Source: a virus
DNA: 36,955 nt
Virus record (IMG/VR): IMGVR_UViG_3300020187_000088
Coordinates: 1-36,955 of that record
Strand: one strand, 5' to 3'
Part shown: positions 1 through 8,148 of the stretch, piece after piece
Position numbering within the stretch: the stretch's first letter is position 1
Layout of the letters: each line of letters begins with the position of its first letter
Translations under genes and position numbers: made by a program
Notes under the pieces: model-generated
Database searches by the model: none
Told to the model about the DNA's origin: nothing
The model's input: the letters and a program-made list of their open reading frames with translations, nothing else

Positions 1-178
1 GTTGCGATGTCAGACACTTCCTTAGCTTGTAAGCTAGAGATTTCAGTGTCTTTGATTTCAACAGCACCTGAGAGATCAGATACTTCCTTAGCTTGTAAGC
101 TAGAGATTTCAGTGTCTTTGGTTCCAACAGCACCTGAGAGATCAGATACTCCTTTAGCTTGTAAGCTAGAGATTTCAC
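1..178 (-). repeat. Tandem 66-bp repeats coding for 22-residue fibre units
   Basis: The segment with core cttgtaagctagagatttc recurs with a period of exactly 66 bases (core copies near 25, 91 and 157). Copies are nearly identical at the DNA level. The period is a multiple of three, so the reading frame of the minus-strand fibre-like gene is kept. The array reaches the window edge and may continue beyond it. Near-identity implies recent duplication and possible copy-number change. Confidence 0.85.
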
Positions 179-365
179 CATCAACAGCTCCAGCCTCAAG
201 GCTAGAGCTTGAATGTAGACTCGAAAAATTAGTTTCGATTCCATCACGACTCATTAATACGTTGCTATTAGCATCTGTAATTTCAAATGCTCCAGCAGCT
301 GACGATTTAATGCGGATACTGTCCCCATTAAGAGATAATTGCTCGGTTGAGAATATCTTTGCCAT
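1..365 (-). CDS. Repeat-containing tail fibre-like protein, N-terminal part (runs off window)
   Basis: This minus-strand frame starts with ATG at 365 (MAKIFSTEQLSLNG) and stays open for 121 codons to the left window edge, so only the N-terminus is visible. The first 65 residues look like a phage structural N-terminus (IRIKSSAAGAFEITDANSNV, then SRDGIETNF). They are followed by tandem 22-residue units built around EISSLQAKEVSDLSGAV. Spaced Leu, Val and Ile in these units suggest a coiled-coil or trimeric fibre shaft. It is the last visible gene of the leftward virion operon, 50 bases beyond the glycosyltransferases, which fits a fibre or other adsorption structure. The plus-strand frame covering the same bases is a shadow, because its repeats only mirror this gene. 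The fibre role is inferred from repeat structure and position; I recognise no specific family. Confidence 0.65.
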   Translation of the reverse strand, partial: MAKIFSTEQLSLNGDSIRIKSSAAGAFEITDANSNVLMSRDGIETNFSSLHSSSSLEAGAVDGEISSLQAKGVSDLSGAVGTKDTEISSLQAKEVSDLSGAVEIKDTEISSLQAKEVSDIA

Positions 366-415
366 ACTATGATATACAGCTTTTTATTAATTTTGTGAAA
401 CTTTTTTTTAAAAAA

Positions 416-2707
416 TCAGCAATTCCAATAGCTCATTAAGCATATCTTGAGCTTTTCGGGGAAAGCCATAAAGTGTAATATAAATGTATCTTTATCTACA
501 AGTCTAGGCTCGGTATTAAACTCGTTCATGGGGAATATTTTTATATTATATTTAAATGGATCAGACTTTTTAATAATAGAACATAGAACTTCTTGATCTC
601 CACCATCAGAATACAGGCTCGATTTATCTCCGTTGTAATTGTTCCACCTTTTGAGTATGTTTACCGTATAATTATGATTTTTAAAAATTATAACTCCAGA
701 ATTAATCATTGATCCGTTAACCCCTATATCCTTGCAGGCTATAATTTGCTTCATTTTTGTACATTTATCTATTATACTTTCTATTCTTTTGTTAGGATTG
801 AATATTAATGTGTCTGAATCCATCCACATTATATAATCGTGATCCAGGATGTGATTGAGCACAGCTTGAGCTTTTGACCAATTAGGGCTGCAGTCTTTCT
901 TGATTGAGTCTCTATACATATGAAATGTGTACCCTTGAAGGAAGCAATATTGCTTAATGCTTTCCTCTGAATGCTTAGAGTAATCTGAAGTGTCAGGAGT
1001 ATATAAGCTTACTATTGCTATCTTTTTACCTGGATTAAATGTACTAAATTTATCATTAGTAGTTTTTTTATGTTTTAAATTTTTACTAAAATGATTAAAT
1101 ATATCATAATCCACAAAAGAGGCTAGACTATCTTTTATATTTATAAATTCTTCTTGCTTTAGTTTAATTGAGGATTCTTTTTTTAGTTTAGAGCTCACGA
1201 ACTGGCTTCTAGTGTCGGCATTCCAATGGGGGACTCCTGAAGAATTGTAAAGATCGGCCTTGTCATTATTAAAGTTCTCAATATTGAAGTTGTTATTGAT
1301 GTTTCTAAATAAGGCATGATTGTCGGGCCCTGTTTCCCTATAAGTTTCGAGGTACGGACATTGACTAATGTCTGACCTTACTTTATTGAAGTAATCAGGC
1401 CTATCTATTCTATCTATAATCTTGCGACCTAATACACCACTAACAGACTCGATGTATGAATAGACGGCAATAAAAAATAAAGACTTGCCTTGCTTTCTGT
1501 ATTTTAAATTATTAACAATTGCCTGCCCAATAATTGGGTTCTTCGGGCAGGTTAAAACGAAATCTTGAGAAAAGTCAATATCTTTATATGTAGGTAGAAC
1601 ACAAGAAGTTTTATCATTCATTATCTCTGACAGTGGAGTGTCTATATACCTGTCAATATCCACATACAGGCCACCCTCTTTGTATGTTTTAATTAATCTC
1701 CAGAGATCTGTTTTTTCAGTAATTTTTTTATCTTTTATTAAGTTCCAATTATCTATGCCAATTGAGTCTCGTAGTAAGCGATTTATATCCTCGTCATCAT
1801 AAACCTCAATGTCCCAATTAGGATTAAGTAGTTCCAACTGCTTCGCTCCTTTATTAATTAAGCTGTAGTCTGAATCTAATATATTTTTATTACTCCAAGA
1901 CAAGTGAATCTTTTTTGGTATTTCACTTGATGATATAGGTTTTAAATTAGGAAAAATTTGATTTTTAATTGAATCTTGTTTTTGAATTTTATTAAATTTA
2001 TCAACACTTTCCCTGATGTCGGAATTTGTGTCCGGTCCTGAGTTATTGCCTTCTTCATGTATTTGGTGGGACATTAAGGGGTGAAGATGGTATAAAGATT
2101 TATCGTCAATAGAGTTAATTGTATTGATCATAAATAGATCAATCGCTGAATTGATTCCCGATTTGCTTACTTCATTACATAATTGAGTAGCTGCTTTTTT
2201 ACTTATTATATACGAAGATGCATTCATGTGCCAGTAATAATCACCCTTAGAAAAGAAATTATTTTCCTTGATATTGTTGAAGTATTTATTTCTAGACTTG
2301 AGGACTTTATTGTATTGACTTTTATTCCAAGGTTGACAGCCCCCTAAGTATATAAGAGAAAAGTCTAGAGGTATGTGCTCTGAGAAAGCTTTATTCCAGA
2401 AGTTCGCGAACCCTGGAGAAAAGACTACATCATCTTCCATTATTAAATAACTTTCACATTTTTCATCTAGAATTAATTGTTGCCAAAGCTTATAATGGCT
2501 CAATGCACAGCAGATTTCGGGCTTAGATAGCGAGTGATATGTTTCTGGAAATAGCTCGAGGACTTCATCTGTTAAGTTTAAAGTTCTTGAATCTACTGCT
2601 TGAGATTTATTCGCATAAAATGGTAGAGTTTTGTATATATGATTAAGCCTGTCGGTCCTTCTATTTAAATTAATAAAGTAAGATTTATCTATTTTATTTA
2701 ATTTCAT
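416..2707 (-). CDS. Three-domain glycosyltransferase (GT25 + GT32 + GT34-like)
   Basis: This 763-residue protein seems to join three glycosyltransferase domains. Residues 1-230 match GT25 (LPS-type) enzymes: FINLNRRTDR near the start, CALSHYKLWQ near 66, and LIMEDDV near 87. Residues about 260-480 match GT32 / DXD sugar transferases: IPKKIHLSW near 261, then TDLWRLIKTYKEGGLYVDID, whose DID near 349 is the nucleotide-sugar and metal site. Residues about 565-763 look like a GT34-type (GMA12/MNN10) domain, with WMDSDTLIF near 629, NSGVIIF, a GGDQE segment and a late FILHF. No signal peptide or membrane segment is visible, so it probably acts in the cytoplasm. It overlaps the next upstream gene by 14 bases and belongs to a three-gene glycosyltransferase cluster. 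Acceptors may be Ser/Thr-rich virion proteins or host glycans, but this is inference. The third domain assignment is the least certain. Confidence 0.8.
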   Translation of the reverse strand: MKLNKIDKSYFINLNRRTDRLNHIYKTLPFYANKSQAVDSRTLNLTDEVLELFPETYHSLSKPEICCALSHYKLWQQLILDEKCESYLIMEDDVVFSPGFANFWNKAFSEHIPLDFSLIYLGGCQPWNKSQYNKVLKSRNKYFNNIKENNFFSKGDYYWHMNASSYIISKKAATQLCNEVSKSGINSAIDLFMINTINSIDDKSLYHLHPLMSHQIHEEGNNSGPDTNSDIRESVDKFNKIQKQDSIKNQIFPNLKPISSSEIPKKIHLSWSNKNILDSDYSLINKGAKQLELLNPNWDIEVYDDEDINRLLRDSIGIDNWNLIKDKKITEKTDLWRLIKTYKEGGLYVDIDRYIDTPLSEIMNDKTSCVLPTYKDIDFSQDFVLTCPKNPIIGQAIVNNLKYRKQGKSLFFIAVYSYIESVSGVLGRKIIDRIDRPDYFNKVRSDISQCPYLETYRETGPDNHALFRNINNNFNIENFNNDKADLYNSSGVPHWNADTRSQFVSSKLKKESSIKLKQEEFINIKDSLASFVDYDIFNHFSKNLKHKKTTNDKFSTFNPGKKIAIVSLYTPDTSDYSKHSEESIKQYCFLQGYTFHMYRDSIKKDCSPNWSKAQAVLNHILDHDYIMWMDSDTLIFNPNKRIESIIDKCTKMKQIIACKDIGVNGSMINSGVIIFKNHNYTVNILKRWNNYNGDKSSLYSDGGDQEVLCSIIKKSDPFKYNIKIFPMNEFNTEPRLVDKDTFILHFMAFPEKLKICLMSYWNC

Positions 2708-3794
2708 TTATAAGCTTACAGTATTTGTAAATATTTAAATCATTCTTAGGGCTATACTTTTTAAGAAATTCTCTAGAATGAAACATATAATCCTGCAGTG
2801 TCTCTTCATGGTTAAGGAATGAGCTCATTAATTGGTTGGCTCCCATAGATATATCAAAATCTGGATAGTAGTAACCAAATTCTTGAAGCTCTGGAGAGTT
2901 ATGAATCAAGGGTAGCCCCATATATAAAGCTTCGAGATGTGAATAGTTTAACTCGTTGTTGATTTGGTGAGATATTATAGTTTTTCCAAATCTACTCAAT
3001 GCATTTAAACTCCCCCATCTATTATTAAAGAAACACAAGTCTCCCTTGTTTACTATATCTAGGTTGGACATCAACTTTTTGAAGTATTTATTTTCCCTTA
3101 AATCTTCACAGGAAAAACTATTTATTGACTCTATTTGATCTGGGTTTCTTTGCTCGAACTTTTCGCATATCATTAATGGTATTATGCAGTTTTTAATATG
3201 AGATATATTTGGTTCAAATATACATATATTCTTAGACTTACCGCCATTAAAGAATGGGGATAAACTTTTCTTCTTAAGCTTATTAACTTCTGACTCAAGC
3301 AAGAATGGATCCCAGATGTAGGGGCAGACTTGTACATTTTCTAAATTGTAGTAAGCCTTTATATACTCTTTTGCGAATTTATGATGAGGGGAGATCCATA
3401 CTTGAGATAAATATTTTGGCCTCATTATTGGCAGTCTTGTTGGATTTTTTTCAGATACACTAAAGTGAATGTCGTCCATTAGTTTGTTTCCGAAATGAAC
3501 TAAAATTATTTTTAAATCTGAATTCCTTAATTTGAGCTTTTCGTAATGCTCGGGAAGCAAGTCTATTCCCGCTACAATTAATACATCGAAATTAAATAAT
3601 GGGTCAGATAGTAGATCTTCAAGAATTATACCTTTATGCTTTTTATTTAAAATGTGCTTTGGTTTCTCGGGAGTTATGTAGTAGACGTCATTGCTTGCCT
3701 CCTGCTTTAGTAGCTCGTGTAGAAATACGATGTTTTGTTGCATTCCGTTGACCCAGAAAGCTTTAGACATGTCTATTGTAATTCCTATTTTCAT
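2694..3794 (-). CDS. DUF2827-like glycosyltransferase
   Basis: This 366-residue protein resembles the DUF2827 family of GT-B-like glycosyltransferases in length and layout. The N-terminus has WVNGMQQNIVFLHELL, where such enzymes have a Gly-rich loop before the first helix. The middle has FEPNISHIKNCIIPLMICE. The C-terminal half has SHLEALYMGLPLIHNS followed by GYYYPDFD, which by position would be the donor-binding region. It is clearly a paralogue of the neighbouring 356-aa gene, and the two overlap by four bases (ATGA), indicating translational coupling. No membrane segment is visible. It probably adds a sugar within the same glycan pathway as the adjoining three-domain enzyme. Donor and acceptor cannot be read from the sequence. 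Glycosyltransferase function is more certain than the family name. Confidence 0.7.
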   Translation of the reverse strand: MKIGITIDMSKAFWVNGMQQNIVFLHELLKQEASNDVYYITPEKPKHILNKKHKGIILEDLLSDPLFNFDVLIVAGIDLLPEHYEKLKLRNSDLKIILVHFGNKLMDDIHFSVSEKNPTRLPIMRPKYLSQVWISPHHKFAKEYIKAYYNLENVQVCPYIWDPFLLESEVNKLKKKSLSPFFNGGKSKNICIFEPNISHIKNCIIPLMICEKFEQRNPDQIESINSFSCEDLRENKYFKKLMSNLDIVNKGDLCFFNNRWGSLNALSRFGKTIISHQINNELNYSHLEALYMGLPLIHNSPELQEFGYYYPDFDISMGANQLMSSFLNHEETLQDYMFHSREFLKKYSPKNDLNIYKYCKLINEIK

Positions 3795-4861
3795 AAGAAC
3801 AGTAGTCGGTATTTAGCTCTCACTAGCTCGTTGTCTGGCGAGAAACGATGCAATGTCGATTTAGCTTTTTTTCTATATTCGTCAAGGCTTTCATCGTGAT
3901 AAGTTAAGGCTTCCATTAATCTTGACGCTCCCTTCTGTATATCGTAATCTGGGTAATAGTACCCGGAGTCTTTCATGTATTCAGAGTTATGCACTAAGGG
4001 TATATCTAAATATATAGATTCTAAATGAGTGTAATTTAAAGCATTCATTAAGTGGTGAGAGATGACGACATTCGCATCGTTCGCAAAGATGTCTGAGATT
4101 TTATTTCTTCCTGAGAATTGAACTTTACCGAGCTTTGGTAAATCTAAGTTCCACATCCACCCTCTAAAATATCTCTTTTCCATTATCGAGCTAGAGCAAT
4201 ACACATAAAGTTTATTAAACAAGTCAGGCTGGTCTTGAATTAACTCCTCGGCTATAAGTATTGCAGGCAAGCAGTTTTTTGTCATGTTTAAATTAGGCTC
4301 AACTATTGCAATGTTTTTTTCTTGACCTGGGATGTATTTACAATCCTTTCCTCGTTTTATGTATATAGATCTATGAATGTCTATATACTTAGGGCTCCAA
4401 ATATAAGGTATAATGTGAACCTTCTGAGTGTGGTAGAATGCCTTAAAGTATGGTATTGAGATTTCATAATGAGGGGAGACCCAAATTTCATCGACTTTGT
4501 GGTCGGTGATCGCCATAGTATCCCACTTGCACTGCTCTATATCTGCTAGCATTCTGTTTCCGTAATGAACATGAATGTTTTTGCATCTATGATTTTTATT
4601 TTTTATTCCATCAATCGTAGAGTCTCTTAATACAAATCCAGTTTGAAGAACAAAGTCAGGATTAAATTCAGAATCTATTTCATCCTCTTCCATTATTAAG
4701 ATTCCAGTTGGAGGATCGCTACACTCGCTGATAGGATGATTTATGCAGATAGCTACATTGTAGTTCATGTCTTTTAACATTTCGGCTAGGAAGACAATGT
4801 TTTGCTGAAGTCCATTACAAAATAGGCCGTTAGCAAAAGAGGCAGTTAATAGTATATTCAT
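3791..4861 (-). CDS. DUF2827-like glycosyltransferase, paralogue of the neighbour
   Basis: This 356-residue protein shares the layout of the adjacent 366-aa protein: FCNGLQQNIVFLAEML near residue 16, VEPNLNMTKNCLPAILIAEE in the middle, THLESIYLDIPLVHNS, then GYYYPDYD and a C-terminal Ser-Pro-x-Asn segment. The pair probably arose by tandem duplication and has diverged strongly outside these blocks, so the enzymes may differ in donor or acceptor. Its stop overlaps the next start by four bases. It is the first gene of the three-gene sugar-transfer cluster, 34 bases after the 121-aa unknown. I infer a cytoplasmic GT-B enzyme; the substrate is unknown. Confidence 0.7.
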   Translation of the reverse strand: MNILLTASFANGLFCNGLQQNIVFLAEMLKDMNYNVAICINHPISECSDPPTGILIMEEDEIDSEFNPDFVLQTGFVLRDSTIDGIKNKNHRCKNIHVHYGNRMLADIEQCKWDTMAITDHKVDEIWVSPHYEISIPYFKAFYHTQKVHIIPYIWSPKYIDIHRSIYIKRGKDCKYIPGQEKNIAIVEPNLNMTKNCLPAILIAEELIQDQPDLFNKLYVYCSSSIMEKRYFRGWMWNLDLPKLGKVQFSGRNKISDIFANDANVVISHHLMNALNYTHLESIYLDIPLVHNSEYMKDSGYYYPDYDIQKGASRLMEALTYHDESLDEYRKKAKSTLHRFSPDNELVRAKYRLLFL

Positions 4862-4895
4862 TAATTATGATTACACCAATAGTGAAGCATGTTAT

Positions 4896-5261
4896 TTAGA
4901 ATTTATTTATATCTTGCGAGTCTTGATGTCCTGAAAATTTAGATTTAAGATCTTGTAAGATATCGTTGGAGCTTGACATGTCTATTTCTTGACCTCCCGT
5001 GTTAATAGTAGGACACTTTGAGAGCATGTCGAAAGCCCAGTCTATAATTTCTATAGGCTCGACCCCCTGCTCTTCGCAAGTTTTAAACATTGAGTCAATG
5101 TCGAAATCCTTAATTGATCCGGATATGCCTAGAGTTTTGAATGTCTCGCTCGAAAAGTCTGATACTGTGCTGAAGTAAAAATCTTGATGCTCCGAACTTT
5201 TGAATGATTTTCCCATTGACATTATATCGTTAATGAATTCTTTTTGGCTGTGTATGTTCAT
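4896..5261 (-). CDS. Small acidic protein of unknown function
   Basis: I do not recognise this 121-residue protein. It begins MNIHSQKEFINDIMSMGKSF, is acidic and rich in Ser and Asp, and has no membrane segment or signal peptide. The central block EEQGVEPIEIIDWAFDMLSK looks helical; the C-terminal 35 residues are polar and probably disordered. It lies nine bases from the 956-aa fibre-like gene and 34 bases before the glycosyltransferases in the same direction, so it is probably co-expressed with them. A small chaperone or assembly factor for the adjacent fibre is possible from position alone, with no sequence evidence for it. Confidence 0.6.
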   Translation of the reverse strand: MNIHSQKEFINDIMSMGKSFKSSEHQDFYFSTVSDFSSETFKTLGISGSIKDFDIDSMFKTCEEQGVEPIEIIDWAFDMLSKCPTINTGGQEIDMSSSNDILQDLKSKFSGHQDSQDINKF

Positions 5262-5270
5262 ATGTGTATT

Positions 5271-8141
5271 TTAATTTTGACTTAAAGATGGTGTTATGGT
5301 TGGAGTTGCGGTCGGTGTGGGTAGGCATTTTTCGTACATTGCAACTTGAGCCCCTGGAGTCCTGGACGGAGTCATGCTTGGTGTTTGAGTTAAGGTCGGA
5401 GTTGGTGTCGTCGTGGGGGTCTGAGTTGGTGTGACAGTAGGGGTCGAAGAGGGTGACGGGCTCGGAATTGAACTATCGATTGATTCTCCAGAAAAATAAG
5501 AAAGTTGCCCTGAGTTTTGAGCCTGTAATCCAGTGCATTCTATTGGATAAAAAAATGAATTAAGCGAGTAGTCTCCACTATGACCATTTATGAAGATAAA
5601 GCCGTCATATAATATATTAGTCAAGTAAAGCTTGGATCCGGTTATTTTATTAACTCCTGTATTAATCTGACTGAATGTATCCCTAATTGACGGCGGCATT
5701 ACAGGGTATTGCTGGAGCAGTCCGTCTGTGTACTCTTTGGTTGCCGCATGGTCGGGCTCTGTTGGGTTGATTGTGGATATATTTTCTAAGAATGTTTTTT
5801 CCCCAAAAATATCTTGATTGCCGCTAGTAAATACTGTTGTATGTTGTATTGATTCTATTTGCTTTTCTGCGACAATTAAACTAGATTCACTTGACACGCT
5901 TATTTCGTTTTGAGTGAAGGCTTTGATGATGGGGTCAGTAGTTGATCCAGAACCGAAGGCTCCTATCGGGGTGAATCTATAAATGTACTCCCTACCTGAG
6001 CTGTAATACCCTGAAAAATTAATGCCAGTTGTTGAAAATTCTGAAGCTCTCTTTATACTTGGTGGAGCCGAGTCTGAGTATAATCCTAAATTTGAAGAAT
6101 TTGTATGAAAATTGTCATAATCTTCAAATTGCTGTAGCCCAGACATGGTCGCATTTAAGTTTCCACTAGTTAGGTAAAAAGATTCTTTTCTGTGAACTTT
6201 AATTTCATTTATTGGTATTCCGTCGGAATTGCTGAAAAAGAAAAAATTACTACCATCTAGTTCAGTCGGTGTGTATGTTGAGACATCAATAGAGGGAGTC
6301 AAGCCCTTACCTGTTAATAAGCTCTCATCATAAATCAATGAGTTGTCGTGAGAGTTTACCAGTTTAGAATGAATATATGCCGATGATCCCGACATCTCTA
6401 TGAGCCCTTCAGGAGAAACTTCAAAGCTTGAGCTTTCTCCTGTGGAGATGAGTAATTCTAATCCTGAAAATGTAAAGCTGGGGGTTGATTCTAATTCTGC
6501 AGAATAACTACCATTATAGTGGTCAAAATTAAGATCAGCTTTTGATATTTTTGGTTTAGGTATTTTTATTATGGATTTCGCAGAATCATCCAGAGTTCTC
6601 GACCCACTTCTGTATAGATTTAAGGATATGTAAAAATCGGTGTGAATGCCCGTTCTTTGCGAGAAATGATCGAAGGATAGTTGTACTAAGGATTCCGACT
6701 GGCCGGTTAAATAAGAGTTTAAGGAAAAAGACGAAGTGTCTGTGGAGTCGACGGAGTATTCAAAAAAGCTTCCAATTTCATTATTTGCTTTATAATTGCA
6801 GTCAATATTTAAGTGTGAGTCCGACAGGTTAGACTCAAAGTTTGTGATTTTATTACTATCAATTAAGGAAGGTTCCTCTATGAAGATTGGCTCGAGACGA
6901 TTAAACGTGGATCCGGATCCGAGCCAGTCGTAAGGAGTTAGTGATAAGTATCCTGACTCTCTTAGTGGGATAGTTATTTGAAAATTGTCTACATCTATTG
7001 AGTGACCGCTAACTATATGTGAAGTCTTGTCCTTATTTAGAAGAACATATTTAATTGAACTGGGCCTTAAGTCGAAGCTGGGGATTATATTGAACAGTCC
7101 CGAGCCGGGAACATCGTAAGGTTGAGACTGCATATGTATCCCGTTTATTGATACGGGTTCATTCAGCAATGTGATATTTCCGGTAATTCCTGATCCCAGT
7201 ATATCGTATGCCTTAATTTTTAAGTCGATATTTCTTGAGATTTCTTGAGAAACTTCCTCTCCGAAAGGTGGATAGTAAAGTAAACTTATTTTATCGAAAT
7301 TTCCCATAATAATACCACCTTCGTTAGGCATAAACCCAAGGTCGGAACTTAGTGGCATGGTGCTTGATATACCATCAAAACTGTACTCTCCAAGATCTAG
7401 AGTCCAGCCACTATCAACATGTATTAAAGTGATTGCCGCTTTGGCTTCTATTGGTTGGCCTGCCTCCACAAATGTAATTTTAAATTGTGAGTCATCAGAG
7501 ATGTATTCACTACTGAATACTCCGTCTTGGCCTAGTATCGTATTGGTAGTGAAACCTCCATTTTCGTTAAACGTAATACCTTCATTGAATATTCCCAAAT
7601 CAGGCTCCTGACTCGAGCTTACAGTCGATTCATTAAGAAACGAAAATGAGAAATTGCTTAATTCGTTAGTTGTGCTTGAAGTTTCGTACTCTATTTTATC
7701 AAGAAACGGCTCTTGAAGCGGATGGGTTAAGACTTTTGAGTCTCTTGGATTAGTTAATTCGAATGTAATATTAGCATTACCGTTCTGATATTCTCCTGTG
7801 CTGTAATAACCGCTTGACGTTTTAACCAGAGGAACTTCAAGGCCGTCTATTTTTATTGAATTAAATTCAAAAGTCTTTCCTTGTTCGTGGAAATTTGTTA
7901 TTGGCATGCTTTGTTTTTGAAGCTCAATGCCAGTTGGATAAATATTGTCTCCAATGTATGGATAAACTACCCCTTGCACGTAGTCAGACTCCGACAGTTT
8001 ATTTATAGATAAGTAGTTGAGTGAAGTATTGAAAGTGTCAATCAATAATCCATTTTTACTCATCCTTGCATAGTATCCGTCTACATCAGGAATGTTGTTC
8101 CATGAAAAATCCAATATTCCGGTTTTAGGTAGCACGGTCAT
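5271..8141 (-). CDS. Fibre-like virion protein with FN3-like start and Thr/Pro-rich tail
   Basis: This 956-residue protein has the make-up of a tail fibre or tip-attached structural protein. Residues 1-70 look like a fibronectin-III-type domain (FSWNNIPDVDGYYARMSKNG). Residues about 80-770 are Ser/Gly/Thr-rich beta-type sequence with no cysteine cluster. Near 778-808 there is GNQDIFGEKTFLENIS followed by ATKEYTD, the widespread phage-fibre pattern of the form GxQTIxGxKTF...ATKxYVD. The last 65 residues are almost all Thr, Pro and Ser (short TPT and TPS units), interrupted once by QVAMYEKCLP. It starts seven bases after the fused I-J tip gene, the usual place for fibres in lambda-like tails. 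The Thr/Pro tail could be a flexible, possibly O-glycosylated stalk. Receptor specificity is not predictable. Confidence 0.75.
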   Translation of the reverse strand: MTVLPKTGILDFSWNNIPDVDGYYARMSKNGLLIDTFNTSLNYLSINKLSESDYVQGVVYPYIGDNIYPTGIELQKQSMPITNFHEQGKTFEFNSIKIDGLEVPLVKTSSGYYSTGEYQNGNANITFELTNPRDSKVLTHPLQEPFLDKIEYETSSTTNELSNFSFSFLNESTVSSSQEPDLGIFNEGITFNENGGFTTNTILGQDGVFSSEYISDDSQFKITFVEAGQPIEAKAAITLIHVDSGWTLDLGEYSFDGISSTMPLSSDLGFMPNEGGIIMGNFDKISLLYYPPFGEEVSQEISRNIDLKIKAYDILGSGITGNITLLNEPVSINGIHMQSQPYDVPGSGLFNIIPSFDLRPSSIKYVLLNKDKTSHIVSGHSIDVDNFQITIPLRESGYLSLTPYDWLGSGSTFNRLEPIFIEEPSLIDSNKITNFESNLSDSHLNIDCNYKANNEIGSFFEYSVDSTDTSSFSLNSYLTGQSESLVQLSFDHFSQRTGIHTDFYISLNLYRSGSRTLDDSAKSIIKIPKPKISKADLNFDHYNGSYSAELESTPSFTFSGLELLISTGESSSFEVSPEGLIEMSGSSAYIHSKLVNSHDNSLIYDESLLTGKGLTPSIDVSTYTPTELDGSNFFFFSNSDGIPINEIKVHRKESFYLTSGNLNATMSGLQQFEDYDNFHTNSSNLGLYSDSAPPSIKRASEFSTTGINFSGYYSSGREYIYRFTPIGAFGSGSTTDPIIKAFTQNEISVSSESSLIVAEKQIESIQHTTVFTSGNQDIFGEKTFLENISTINPTEPDHAATKEYTDGLLQQYPVMPPSIRDTFSQINTGVNKITGSKLYLTNILYDGFIFINGHSGDYSLNSFFYPIECTGLQAQNSGQLSYFSGESIDSSIPSPSPSSTPTVTPTQTPTTTPTPTLTQTPSMTPSRTPGAQVAMYEKCLPTPTATPTITPSLSQN

Positions 8142-8148
8142 AAATAAA

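Noticed and set aside
7-372. Plus-strand open frame of 121 codons with repeats
   Set aside because: It mirrors the repeats of the minus-strand gene starting at 365, which has a sensible N-terminus and fits the operon direction.
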